Both the position numbers and the translations under genes were made by a program. Below are positions 24,535-36,279 of a stretch of DNA of 64,000 nucleotides, piece by piece. Origin of the DNA: Chelonoidis abingdonii. Its lineage: Eukaryota > Chordata > Testudines > Testudinidae. The notes under the pieces are model-generated. The model did not search any database. It worked only from the letters and a program-made list of their open reading frames with translations, and had not been told where the DNA came from. The stretch lies in the NCBI RefSeq assembly GCF_003597395.2, contig NC_133770.1, positions 200,443,945-200,507,944 on the forward strand, written 5' to 3'. Each line of letters starts with the position of its first letter. Position 1 is the stretch's first letter.

Positions 24535-26225
24535 ATACCGTGACGTTCCTGGTGGTAATACAGGTACTCATGGTCCTTAGCTGGCACAAAAGTATTTCCT
24601 CTCTGCTTTCTGGAACATGGGGGCCAAGGAAGCTCGGGTTTCCCACAGGGAAGTCGAGATATTGGCTACCCCCTGGTGGGGTGGAGAGGCAGGGCTACCC
24701 AGCCCAGTGCCAAAGACGAGAGCACATTAAAAAGAGAGAGTCAGACAGCTCCTCCATCTCCTCAGCCTGGAGCTGGAGATTGGACGCCACCCGCTTAAGG
24801 AACTCCTGGTGAGCCTTGAAGTCCTCCTGTGGGATGGGCAGCGGTGCCGTTATGTCCTCCTCCAGTGCCAGCAAGGGGACCGACACGGTGCCTAGGGCAT
24901 CTGGGTGTACTGATGGGTCGATGTACAGATCAGAGTCTGGATGCGATGTCATCGGCTCAAGACCCGTTGACTTTGGCCTCCCCTCCTCGGCAGAGGGAAA
25001 AGGAGCCTGGGACACTCCAGCTACCGAGCGAGATCTCGCCTGGGCAGGCATCTGCACCATGGTGCCCATTGACACCACTGTCCCTGCCACAGTGTGCCAT
25101 GCCACTGACCGACTTGGGGGCCAGGTGGCGCAGTTTGTTCTCGCTGAGCTGCACAACTTGGAGATGGGAGGCTGGGTGCCAATGCTGAGGTCACTGTCAA
25201 CCATACGGTACCGTAGGAGCGGTGAGAGTAACGGTGCCTGCAATGGTGACTTCCGCATGACTGGGACCTCGACGATGAGGATCGGTACCCGTCTGAGGCG
25301 CTGCTCCTGTACTCATCTCGGCGGCCAGAGCTACGACACGCTGCTGTCGGTGGACTGTGAGAGAAGTCCCGCATGCGATGTCTGGTAGAAGTGAGAACTC
25401 GAGTCGGAGCATCGACATCGGTGGCATCGGGATCAACTACTGTAGCTGCAACGCGAGGAAGAGTGTTGGCGGTGCCTGTCCCGATGCCTGTGTCCCAGGT
25501 CATGAGGTGTGGAGAAGCCCCGAGGTTTCCATGCAGGCAGTGAGCCAGTCAGCCTGAGAGGAGTAAAGGGCTGGCGCGAGCTGCGGGAAAACCATGTCGA
25601 GTGAGGCAGCAAGCAGTCCTTGGAGCGGGGACTGTGCTGCGTCAGGGAGGTCTGTTGTGCTCCCAGCAGTGGCTTCCCTTCAGATCGGGGACCCATCTCA
25701 GGTGGCGCCCCAGGTACTGGGAGGGTTAGGAAGTCACGTGCAGCCTGTGCAGCTTCTGGTGTCGACGGCATCGTCACCACAGGGGAGGCACATGTGGATG
25801 GGACTGGGTTGCTCCACTCAACGCGAGTCAGAGGCCTGGGTCCCAAGGGGAGCTGGTCAGCCTGTGATCCATGTCCAGCCTCACCCCTTTCCTTCTCTTG
25901 GTGCCGCTGAGTTTTCCCTTGTTTCTTGGAGAAGGAGCAGTCCCAGCTAGTGGAAGGGACTTCGCTTCGCACAGAGGACACAGTGCCAGGTGCCGAGTCT
26001 GTTCGGCATGCTGGTGCTGGAGCCAGCGCTGATTCCATTAGGAGAGCGCAAAGCCTAATGTCCCTCTCCTTCTTAGATCGCTACTTGAATGATCTACAGA
26101 TCCTGCAGCGCTCACTTACGTGAGTTTCGCCCAAGCAGCGGAGACCTTGTGTATGCAGGTTGCTTCTTGGCATAGAACTGTGACAGGAGTCGCACGACTT
26201 GAAGCCTGGGGCACGGGGCATGCCC
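24535..26225 (-). pseudogene. DIRS retrotransposon gag-like ORF, decayed (family A)
   Basis: Read on the minus strand from about 26225: a region with cysteine pairs (CRICRSFK near 26100), then ALLMESALAPAPACR near 26038, then a long proline/serine-rich stretch. Next comes DFKAHQEFLKRVASNLQLQA near 24790-24850, and finally QGVANIST..LWETRASLAP and KAERKYF around 24590-24670. This is the order of the gag-like first ORF of turtle DIRS elements. Stops and frame changes occur in the cysteine region, in the serine-rich part and at 24700. The copy is cut off at about 24535, so no pol or recombinase follows. It is clearly diverged from the copy at 36.3-38.7 kb. Confidence 0.75.
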
Positions 26226-26529
26226 TGAGCCCAGTCAACTAACTTGAGAAACTATTCAACTATTGGAACAACTGTACTACTAAGGCGAACTAGAGAAGCT
26301 GCAGCAAGGCTGGAGCATGGAGTTCCGACAACCTTCACTGGCGGCAAGAAGGAACTGAGGGTGGGAGAAGCACGCGGCTCCCCTTATAGCGTGATATAGA
26401 GGCTCCACTCCAGCAGTCGCAGCAGTGCTCCCCCTGTACAAGTACTGCTAAGGGAAAATCTTCCAGCACCGGTGCACGTGGCGAGCATGTACACCTACTG
26501 TGGAATACACATGAGCAATCACTTGAAGA
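26226..26529 (-). mobile_element. 5' leader and terminal repeat of the family A DIRS element
   Basis: The segment ends at about 26525 with GGAATACACATGAGCAATCACTTGAAGAA, written here as two words: GGAATACACATGAGCAAT and CACTTGAAGAA. This matches the terminal motif of the larger DIRS element (GGAATCGATATGAGCAAG, CACTCGAAGAA at 44571-44600). It is GC-richer than its flanks and lies directly upstream of the gag remains. Confidence 0.65.
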
Positions 26530-29472
26530 ACTGCTGCCTTAAAGTGCCAGGGTAACCTTCACCCCATGTTGTAGCAGCAACTCAATAACAAATGGGACTG
26601 TTGGACACCCAGCAATAAGAAACAGTGCACATGCACACAGTACATTTGATATCTGCCCCCCATGAAGATTTTCTGAAATAGTTGATTATGAAAGTACCAC
26701 TTTTTAATAATGTTTCCACTCAAAGTGTCATGAGTTTTGATGCTCTATGCATAGTCCATTGTTTCTTGCAAAATGTTTAATTAAAGCATAAGGTTTTGGT
26801 TCATTATACTTCTCAAAGTAGGAAAACTAAGATCTGCTATAGCATCTGTTTTTCAGTGCGCTTCTATTTTTTTGTCCAATTTCCCTGCTAAGTTGATGGA
26901 GGCCCAAGGAAATTGTGACTTGCCCAAGGTCACACAGGAAGTCTGTGGCTCAGGCCTAATTAACACCAAAGATTAGGAAAAAGATGAACTTTAAAAAAAA
27001 TGAAAAATACTTAAAAATCTCAGTGTTATTCCCAGGCCAAATCTATTTTTTTAATTGTACATTAATTTGGATAAACTCCCTTTCCCACCAAAACCAGAGT
27101 CTCACCTCCTCTGTGCCTTCTTCCAGTACTGCCTTGAGGCCTCACTCAACCTTCTTGTTGGTCGGCTGGGGCTATGATGGCTTCCCCTCTCCTTAACACC
27201 ATTTGAGGCAGCAAACTAATCATGTTTTGAGTTTTTGTATTCTATTGTGGAGTGGAGGGGGAAGAACTCTGGGAAGGAGCTTGGTATGACCACTGGCAGC
27301 TAAACTAAACTCTTCTGTTATCTGCAGCTCGTAGGCCCACACTACTTCCTCAGTTCTGCTTCCCCGTCCACTAGAGTAGAGGGGAGAAGGATGCTGCTAG
27401 CTGTATCACTGTGCATATTCTCAAGAGACTGAGAAGCATCGCCACTCTATCGCTTTGATTTTTTTTTTTTTTTTTTTAAAAAGGACCTCATCCTATCCTC
27501 TAGTTTTGTGCCAACAAGGTGGAAGACCACCTTGCATTTATTTTAAACTTTATGTTAAGAAACCAGATTCCAAGAAAGGCTGTAACTGGAACTGTGGAAG
27601 CCTGTTGGTTGTAGAGTGTACTGAGGAGTCCAGAAGAGGGGAAACTGAGGTAGAGCACTGCAGACTTGCTCCAGGATACAAGGGAGTGCTTGAATGGTGA
27701 TGTGCCTGTTTACAGTGGGACAAACTAATAACAAGATTACTTGAACTCTTATAACTGTTATATCAAAAGAACTGAATTCAATAAAAGCTAAGGATCATGA
27801 TCAGGAGTAAAAATGATGAAAATTCAAGTCCATTTGCTTTAACAAAAGAATTACTTCATTTTAGTGTTTACATTCAGATTTTTATTTTAGCTTCCTGTCA
27901 GAAGAATTGAAACTGATCCCCACCCTGATAAGCCATGTTTTCCACCAGAGCCCCATAAACAGGGAAAGGTTTAATTTGACTAATACATATGTCCACATTT
28001 TCAGAATGATACCATCTTTCTCACTGTAAAATGTTTTATTTAAAATTTGGTGTTTGTTTTTGTTTGATCCTCTACACTGTCATTGCATTGTACTGTTGCT
28101 GTTAGGGCTCAGTTCTAATCTCCAGTGCAGGCCACTTACGTCAACAAAACAAACAACAAGAACGGGAAATCAGCAACCGTACTGGAGAAATGTCTTCAGG
28201 GTCGTACATGAGGACCCAACTTTCTTACAGCTGCTGCACTGACTTTAAAAAACTTACATTCTTGTGATGATCTTTTAGACTTTGGGAAAAATAACAAGTC
28301 ACTGATCACGTTTGCTGATTTTAATTACTCCCTTCTCTCTTTTTAAAAATATGTAGTCAAATCCCTCTGCAGCGTTCACTTTCATTCCTATTCAGACACG
28401 TAAAAGCACTAGAAATCCCCCTCAGCATTTGCTCTTTTTAACTAAAATAAATCTTGTCTTTGTTCCCCATTGAAAGCTATTTGTATATTTCCACTGGGAA
28501 ATATCTGGGACTCATAAAGCACAAGTGCTAGCACATTCATTAACAGGATATTTTACTTACTCCAAGAATATCAAGGATATAAATGTTAAGGATTGACCCT
28601 GTTTTTAATCCCTTCAGCAATCTAATTTTTTTTTAAACTAAGGGCCCAATAGTATCTTTGAAAAGCAAAACTATATTGCAGAAAGCTGCCTCTAAGTAAC
28701 AGCAGCAGATGTACAGACATCAGGGGTGACCAGTCGTCATTATTTACAAGACTGCTTCACTAATGACAAGAAACATATTCAGTTGAAGAAAAAAGCATTT
28801 CTAATGTTCTAATGTTCATTCCCACCCAAAATTTACCATATTGACCAAACAGAAAAAAGTTTTTCCCCTCACTTGTTCTTTTGGAATTTCATCACCTTTG
28901 TAATACAGAGCTTGCTTCACCTTCTCCACTCTAAAGGATGTGCAAGTGGGACTTTTCTCCTGTATGCTGATATGAAAAGCGCCCGCCAAAGATTTCTGAA
29001 ACTTACTTTCAAGAAGTTCACCAGATACCACTGCAAAAAAATAAAGCCTCCCTTATAATTGTGGGAGATAGAAGCTCAAATCTAGTTTTCTCTTGCATTT
29101 CCTGTCTTGCTGCACTATTTGAATGATTGCACACATTTTCATTTAGATTCAGCTACAAACGTCTCTTTTGACATAGCCTGTGATGCTAGGATGATTCTGG
29201 AGCATTCAGCAGGTTTTGAATGAAAATTAACAATTCGTAGAATAATGTTGGAAAGGTAGCTATTGGCTTTGCACTCATGCACTAAAAAGCAAGTGTTACA
29301 TGAAAAAAATCAGTTAGAAATTCCATCTGAATCAAATCCCTCCTCTTACAAACAGCAGATGAATTATAGCTCCTTGTAATGCTCCACTAAAAGAAATAGG
29401 AAAATCTTCCTCAGCCGTCACTGCTCCCCCCTGAAATTTACCACAAATCTTGCTCCTGACCCAGGGTTAAAC
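26530..29472. other. Mostly unassigned AT-rich sequence
   Basis: At about 26905-26950 there is a MIR-like piece (CTTGCCCAAGGTCACACAGG). A T-run lies at 27459-27477. Open frames are short and unconvincing. Confidence 0.4.
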
Positions 29473-29480
29473 AGTGATAG

Positions 29481-29601
29481 CAGGATGACCAGACAACAAA
29501 TGTGAAAAATCGGGATGGGGTGGGGGGTAATGGGAGTCTATATAAGAAAAGACCCAAAAATCAGGACTGTCCTTATAAAATCGAGACATCTGGTCACCCT
29601 A
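29481..29601. mobile_element. 121-bp hAT-like MITE (GGTGACCAGA ends)
   Basis: Ends CAGGATGACCAGAC and, reversed, TAGGGTGACCAGAT. Flanking 8-bp duplications are AGTGATAG (29473-29480) and AGTGGTAG (29602-29609), one mismatch. The interior has the mirrored AAAAATCGGGA / AAAATCAGGACT words. Non-coding. Confidence 0.8.
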
Positions 29602-29609
29602 AGTGGTAG

Positions 29610-32600
29610 CTAGAGAGAAAAGATTTAGTGATTTTTTACCTTCAGTGTATTTTTCTCATAGGGATCAAGGTGCTAGCTCTCCTCATGTTTTCAGGGAAGA
29701 GAGAGGAAGAGATTAAATGAAGTTGAATGTGGTTAACCATCTCCAAAAAGAACAAACTACATGTCACTGAAGGCAGCTAAAGTACCTATTTTCCTATTAC
29801 ATTCTTATATAACCAACTGCTGTATTTGCTACAAGGATATTTGTCATCATTATCAGGAGATGAAGTGCTTTGCACATTCATAGATGGGATAGACTTCTCT
29901 ATTAATATATGGTTTGTGTAATGAAAAAAAGCAAGAGAACTCCTGGTTTAGAGTACTCAAAACCGTGTGGGTGTGTTTGTGAGAGAGAGAGAGCACTAAC
30001 TCTAAAGGAAGATGGCAAAGTTTTAACCAACGTGCTCTATGCAAGCCATTTTCATTTTATATAAAACCTTCATGCAGCTGATGGTATATACGATAACAAC
30101 AAACTGAATTCGGTTTATATATCTCTTCCCTCACATTAGAAATAAAAGGAGGGAAAGCAAAGAATGCAGTTTAGTTTTAAGTCCAGTATAGTTCTGGCTA
30201 GGGGTCCTCCATACAGCATGTGCATTAGAGACTCTGCAAGGGCAGTTCAGGGAAATGACACAAAACATGATCAAAGCATTGGAATAGCCTAATTTTGCAA
30301 ACGATCAGGGATATGCAAATACCAGATCCAACAGCGACAATGCTGAAGATAATTGACATAAAATTGTTCCTTAGCTCTACACTTGTTTTCTTTTTAAGCA
30401 AGTGTCAGCATCACTGGGCATAATAAAAACCAGCTGTTTTTAAATGTAATAGGACAGTATCCGTTACTTTTCAGTAATTTTTTTCTTTTATTAAACTATC
30501 TTATTTTATGAAGGACAACAAAGCAGAACTAACAAGTATAATGAAATAAGAAAAAAATACAAATGTAAGAACAATATAAAGCCATCTGTTGTTTGGGGTA
30601 TCCTCTTAGTAAGTCAGGAATGACATTTATCTTCTAATGATTTTGTCCTTATTCTCTCTCACAGCATTCAGAATTTAAAATTAATATTCATTTTTGTTTA
30701 GCTCCTTGCTTGTATTTCACTGCCAAACAGTGAAGTCATCACACTTTTGGTAATATTCTGCTAGTAAAATAATAATAATAAAAAATGCTATTGCAGAGAC
30801 AAAATATCATAATTATGAAGGTCTTATATGAACACTATTGCTCTAAAAGTGTGTTTCAATAGAATATATACAGTCCAGAATACACTTCCCACATCATTAT
30901 AATTTTAAAACAGGTTGAATTTTTAGACCCAAATTACTTGGCTGTCTGTTTACAATAGAAGTTGTACAGAATGTAAAAAGTACATTTTTGTATGAAGTAG
31001 CCAAGATGATGGTAAAATTAAAATATCAATTTTTTTTAAAAAAAATCATTTATAATTAGGAGTGAAGCTAATTATTGCAATGAAACCTGTACAACATTAA
31101 CGAGGAATTCAAAGGATTCACTAGAAGGCCATTCTGAAGTATTCCCCCCCGCCACTCCCCGACATGCTGAGTACAACTCTCCTCATCCTGTTAGATCACG
31201 TGTTGAGCAACTGATTTTTGCAGATTCTTCGAATGGTTGTGTAAGATGAATTTAAACCAAAGCAACATCTTTAAATAGCCCTAAAACTGAATTACAACAG
31301 AAAAAGCTCCTGCTACTCATTTCAAAGGGCCAGAAATAAGCAGATACTTTGTTAAAAAATTCATATTGTATCACTTTAAGTTTCCAGAGCTTTCGCAGGA
31401 TAACCCTATTAACCACTTGTTTATAATGTATTTAATCTACTATCAGGCAGGAACTACGGTAATTATATTTACTAACAAACTGCAACATACAATAAACAAA
31501 TAGGATTGTGTATTTCCTGCACAGCTGTTTAATAATACAGCATGTTTACAAACCTTGCATCTGCACTCTGGATTGAAGGGCATCACATGGAATTAAGGTA
31601 GTATATTAACACCAAGGGAAGAAAAAATCTCTTCCTAGCACTGAAATATTTTATGTTAACATTGATATCAGTAACTCCCCATCTCTGGAATCAAGCAGTT
31701 CAAAAAGAGAGCATCACTATATGTTAATGTTCAGTCACATGTTCCAGTTATGCTTGGAAGGTCTCTTTATCAAGCACTAGTTAAGCTGTCCACTTGCAAT
31801 GAACTTTTTGGGGAACCTTGTTATGGAATTATTAGCAATCATGACTGGATTCATTATCGTTACCGCTGAAAAAGTGTTTCCATTCTGATATTTCTCCTCC
31901 TTCTCCCTTACAACTTGCCAAGATACCTGTTAGAATGGAATTTTTTATGCTTGGACTCCACCTGAAAATGATTATTTTTTTTGAAAGATCGACCAAAATT
32001 TCCTTTAGCCATTTGGAGTCACAACAGAAGTTCAAAAAAAAATATCCAAAACACTACCTTGTCAAATAAATTCACGTGATCATTCTCCCCAACGCGATAA
32101 CTTTATAAAGATGTCTGAGTGATCAAATTTCAAATGGTGTGCAAATAGGCATAAAGATGTCCTTTGGTAATCTTAAAAAAGTTTGTTTTCATATAGTTTT
32201 TAGCATTTGACAATACAGGAATGAGCTGCCAGAGTAGAAAATTCCAGTAACCTGGTACCTGCACATTAAAAGACAGATAGATACAGTTTCTATGTATACG
32301 TGCAGGCATTACCAGAATTTGCAAGCTCAGTTGCTGAAGGACACTGCAAGCTTGAAATGACAAACAGCTATTGAAACACTGAAGTTCATAAACATAACAC
32401 CATAATATGAAAATCTTGAGGAAAAGACAGTTGTCACCTATAGCTGACCAACTTGTCAGTGATGTCAATGTACCACACTGAGCTTTATGCATCAAAGTAC
32501 ACGTGGAAGAAGCATCCGCAATAAACCCACTGAATAGAAGCCATACCAATGGAAACAGCTTCCTAGTGATTTCCCTCAACATGTGCCGTGCAACTGCTTA

Positions 32601-33286
32601 TATACTGCTTAAGAAAAAGTGAGGTACCATGCACACCAACAACAGAGTAACTCAAGACTGTTTCAGACTTAAACAGGAAGATTTTATTTCAGAGGTGAAA
32701 GTAAAGATATTTCTTATCTGTGATTTTTATTTTTCATAATACTAACATCCAACTCTATCAACCCAGAAGGCTCAGCTGGGTCTGTTTGCCCATATCAACC
32801 ACAGAGGCTTCTGGAGCAATTTCTGGGAACAAAGCTCTCCTTGAAGCCTGCATGAAGCATTCCAAGTAGCGTCAGCTAAGGAATACAGCAAAACTTTTGG
32901 AACACTATTGCCAAGTGTATAAACTACAGTCAGACAGACAAATTATACACAAGTTCACTTGCTTATTTCTTTAGCTTTTTTTTAAAATTATTATTTTTCT
33001 GTTGGTTTTTGGCAAGGTTTCCCTGCAGAGTCCTTATGATGAAAATCAAACACTACAAACAGAGAAAATGCTTCCTCCTCCAGAAACAAATCCACCCAAA
33101 GTACATTGCTGGGAAACAGCAAACAGTAATAGGCTTCATTAATATGTTCTTATGTTTTGCAATGTGCTCAGGGTTTCGGATAGGTGAAAAATCAGAATTC
33201 ATACATCCATTAATGAGGGAAGAAATCATAATACACTGCAGTGTTCTCTCATCCATTAATTTGCCCCTTTCCATTTTTTTCTTTAA
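29610..33286. other. Unassigned AT-rich sequence
   Basis: A small (GT)n/(GA)n region lies at 29969-29994. A 150-residue open frame on the minus strand (32130-32582) has no recognisable domain, and I do not call it a gene. Nothing else is identified. Confidence 0.35.
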
Positions 33287-33374
33287 ATTAGGCTAGGATT
33301 TCCAAAAAGCCTAAGGTATTACAGTGAGATATGGGTGTCGACTCCCTTTGGCTCCTTCAAAAATCCCAGCCTAT
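33287..33374. repeat. Palindromic MITE (TAGGCTGGGATTTTT / AAAAATCCCAGCCTA)
   Basis: TTAGGCTAGGATTTCCAAAA at the left and TTCAAAAATCCCAGCCTA at the right are inverted copies around a short centre. Non-coding. Confidence 0.75.
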
Positions 33375-33889
33375 ATTTCTTTTTCAAATACTCTGTTCCT
33401 TTCTGCCTAGGAGGTACCTGTGAATCTTGCAGATTGGACTGTCACGGTCTTAGGTAGTTTTTGCTAATAGATAACAGCCCACCTGTTCAACATTAAAAGG
33501 GCATCTGATTTTTCACCAACACTGAGCCAGATTTATAGAGAATTTCACATTTCTTGAAGCATCCAGACCATGTAACGGGTATTAGATAGAATAAAGGAAT
33601 TGGCAGAGAAGTATATTATATTCAAGTGGACTTCTGTGTTGTCTCTGAGACAAAGCAGTAAACTAACCACTTTGGCAAATATCATTTACAATGGGATCCT
33701 TATAGAGAGCTCATTGATTTACATCACTGATATCATTGCTCACAGGAAGAGGAAGTGTGCTGTCAGGACACTCACAGGTCTAAATGGTGCTTTGATAATA
33801 TTTTGAAAAGCACATTTAAATTTCATTTTTCTTGGATGTTTCCTTGGAGATGGGAAAGTGACTTAAGACGCTACCCTGTGATACAAGAC

Positions 33890-34055
33890 CTGGCAGGGTC
33901 ACAAGGCTCTGTACTGGAGCCTGGGCTCCGAGATCCTGAACGTCTACACTGCAATTTTATAGCTCTGCAGCTTGAACCCTGCTAGACCAAGACAGCAGAT
34001 CTAGGCTCTGAGACTTTGTGCGCCGCGTTTTTTATCGCAGTGTAGATATAACCTT
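33890..34055. repeat. Worn DNA repeat with GTCTACACTGCAA ends
   Basis: GTCTACACTGCAATTTTATAG and, near the right end, TCGCAGTGTAGATATAACC are approximate inverted copies. This is a common design of turtle MITEs. Limits uncertain. Confidence 0.5.
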
Positions 34056-34262
34056 AGGGATTTGTTTTTAATGCATTGAAATTTGAGAAAGGTCAATTAC
34101 TAAGGACAAAAACACATACAAGAGCAAGTTGCAGAAACTGAATGACCACTCAAATAGCATCACACTCTTAGCAGTGAGGGGTAAGCAGGAAGAAAAGCTA
34201 TATTTGGAGAAGATGTCCTGGCAGGGTCCATCTGTGCTCCCTAAGAACAGGAAAAGACGGTT

Positions 34263-34550
34263 ACTCACTTTTGTAACTGTTGTTCTTCAAGATGTGTTGC
34301 TCATATCCATTCCAATTAGGTGTGCACGCGCTGCGTGCACGCTCATTGGAAGATTTTTACCGTAGCAACAGCTCGTGGGTCGGCTGGGCGCCCCCTGGAG
34401 TGGCACCGCTATGGCACTGGATATGTTCCCCTGCCGACCCTACGGCCCTTCAGTTCCTTCTTGCCAGCTACTCCGACAGAGGGGAAGGAGGGCGGGTTTG
34501 GAATGAATATGAGCAACACATCTCAAAGAGCAACAGTTACAAAGGTGAGT
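34263..34550. mobile_element. 288-bp unit with 53-bp terminal inverted repeats, DIRS-leader-derived core
   Basis: The left arm 34263-34315 and right arm 34498-34550 are reverse complements with five mismatches in 53. The core (34311-34463) matches, in inverted orientation relative to the far end, the 5' leader of the DIRS element (44.42-44.57 kb). Shared words are GTGCACGC, GGAAGATTTTTACC, CCCCCTGGAGTGGC and GGCCCTTCAGTTCCTT. It lies directly against the 3' end of that DIRS element. It may be a separate MITE made from DIRS leader, or part of the DIRS terminal structure. It encodes nothing. Confidence 0.75.
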
Positions 34551-34899
34551 GCTTGCTCTCTTCGAGTGCTTGCTCTCTTCGAGTGCTTGCTCATATTGAT
34601 TCCAATTAAATGATTCCCAAGCCTTACCGAGGTGGTGGGGTTGGAGCGAGATGTTGCAGAATGCAAAACTGCTGAGCCAAATGCTGCATCATCTCTGGAC
34701 TGTTGAACCAATGTGTAATGTGCAGCAAAGGTGTGAACTGATGACCAGGTAGCTGCCCGACATATTTCCTGGATGGGGATGTGGGCCAGGAAGGCAGCAG
34801 ATGAAGCTTGCGCCCGAGTAGAGTGGGCGGTGAGGTGGCTAGCCAGAACGTGAGCCAATTCATAGCATGTGCAAATGCAGGATGTTACCCAAGATGAAA
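34523..34899 (-). pseudogene. C-terminal remnant of DIRS tyrosine recombinase, fused to RNase H
   Basis: Directly after RNase H, in the same frame, the protein changes within about 13 residues (codons near 34903-34864) to ELAHVLASHLTAHSTRAQAS and then EICRAATWSSVHTFAAHY. HSTR is the HxxR box of tyrosine recombinases, and the final Tyr of AAHY is in the position of the catalytic nucleophile. The N-terminal two thirds of the recombinase, with its first catalytic Arg, is absent, so this is an internal deletion. The frame runs on into the terminal repeat (to 34523), which is not a natural end. Confidence 0.7.
34545..34598. repeat. Three tandem copies of a 17-bp DIRS end motif
   Basis: GAGTGCTTGCTCTC occurs at 34547 and 34564, then GAGTGCTTGCTCATATTG at 34581, each spaced by 17 bp. 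The last copy belongs to the DIRS terminal repeat. Confidence 0.85.
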
Positions 34900-36279
34900 T
34901 CTGTTGGGAAGAGCGTGCTCCGCCCTGCTTGTTTATGTAAAACATGGCCGTTGAGTTGTCCGTGAACACTGATACACAACGGCCTTGGAGATGGTCTCAA
35001 AACACCTGGTATGCTAGGCGAACTGCTCTCAGCTCCAGCGCATTGATGTGTAAAGCCAGTTCTTGAGGCGACCAGAGGCCTTGAGTGCGGAGTCCCCCGA
35101 GGTGGGCACCCCAACCCAGAGATGATGCATCCGTGGTTAGGGCCATTGAGGGTTGAGCTGGGTGGAATGGCATCCCTGGACATACTAGAGTGGGGTCTAG
35201 CCACCAGGTTAGGGAGCCCAGCACCTTCCTGGGGGGTGAGCACCGAGTCTAGGCTGTCTCTGCGTGGTTGGTACATTGAAGCAAGCCAGGCTTGGAAGGG
35301 ACAGAGGAGTAACCTGGCGTGCTTGGTCACAAAGGTGCAGGAAGCCATGTGACCTATTAGGTTGAGGCAGGTGCGCACCGACATTGTCGGGACGGCTTGA
35401 AGACTTCGGATTAATGAAGCCATTGTCTGAAAACGCGACTGCAGGAGGCAGGCTCTGGCCAGGTTGGAGTCCAGAACCGCTCCAATGAAGTCTATTCTCT
35501 GCGAGGGCATGAGGGTAGACTTTTCCATGTTGATCATGAGACCTAGGCTCCTGAAGAGGTCTCTGACGACGTGTATACTGTAATACTTGCCATTGTAAAG
35601 TCCCTTGAATGAGCCAATCATCGAGATATGGGTAGATGTGTACTCGACGACAGCGGAGGGAGGCGGTGACTACAGCCATGCACTTTGTGAAGACATGTGG
35701 AGCTGTAGAAAGGCCAAACGGAAGTACAGTAAACTGGAAGTGTTGGTGATTGACCACAAAACGGACGTACCATCTGTGTGGTGGGTAAATTGCAATGTGG
35801 AAATACGAGTCCTTCATATCGAGGGTGGCATACCAGTCTCCCGGCTCCAGGGATGGGATAATGGTCCCCAGGGATACCATGTGGAACTTCAGCTTTATCA
35901 TGAATTTGTTGAGTTCTCGCAGGTCTAGGATCGGTCGTAGACCTCCCTTTGCCTTGGGGATTAAGTAGTAACAGGAATAAAACCCCTTGCCTCTCATGTC
36001 CTTTGGCACTTCCTCTATGGCTCCCATGGCTAGGAGCGACTACACCTCTTGTAGGAGGAATTGCTCATGAGAGGGGTCCCTGAAGAGGGACGGGTAGGGA
36101 GGGTGGGAAGGCTGGGTTGAGGCAAACTGGAGATGGTATCCGTCTTCCTTCGTGCGCAGGACCGAGCGATCTGAAGTTAGCTGAGACCAGGCAGGGAAGA
36201 ATCGGGAGAGGCGGTTGAAAAAAGGGAGGAGAAGGATCCAGTGGGGTAACTGGTGGGTCATCCTCAGGTGTCCCATCAA
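34900..36279 (-). pseudogene. DIRS pol: reverse transcriptase and RNase H, decayed
   Basis: The frame opens at 36279 (FFNRLSRFFPAWSQL). One in-frame TAG at 36040-36042 interrupts it, and the same frame continues with GFYSCYYLIPKAKGGLRPIL. In the 36027-based numbering the RT motifs are LDMKDSYFHI (69-78, catalytic Asp), LPFGLSTAPHVF (102-113) and YLDD (134-137, at 35617-35628). Near 35610 the reading moves to another frame (SLGLMINMEKSTL, FIGAVLDS..). It moves again near 35225 for RNase H, with TTDASSLGWGAHLGG and the HINALELRAV block. An in-frame TGA at 34997-34999 precedes VFTDNSTAMFYINKQGG. Dead because of two stops and two shifts. Confidence 0.85.

Noticed and set aside
24816..25388. 190-codon plus-strand frame
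   Set aside because: Antisense shadow of the other DIRS gag.
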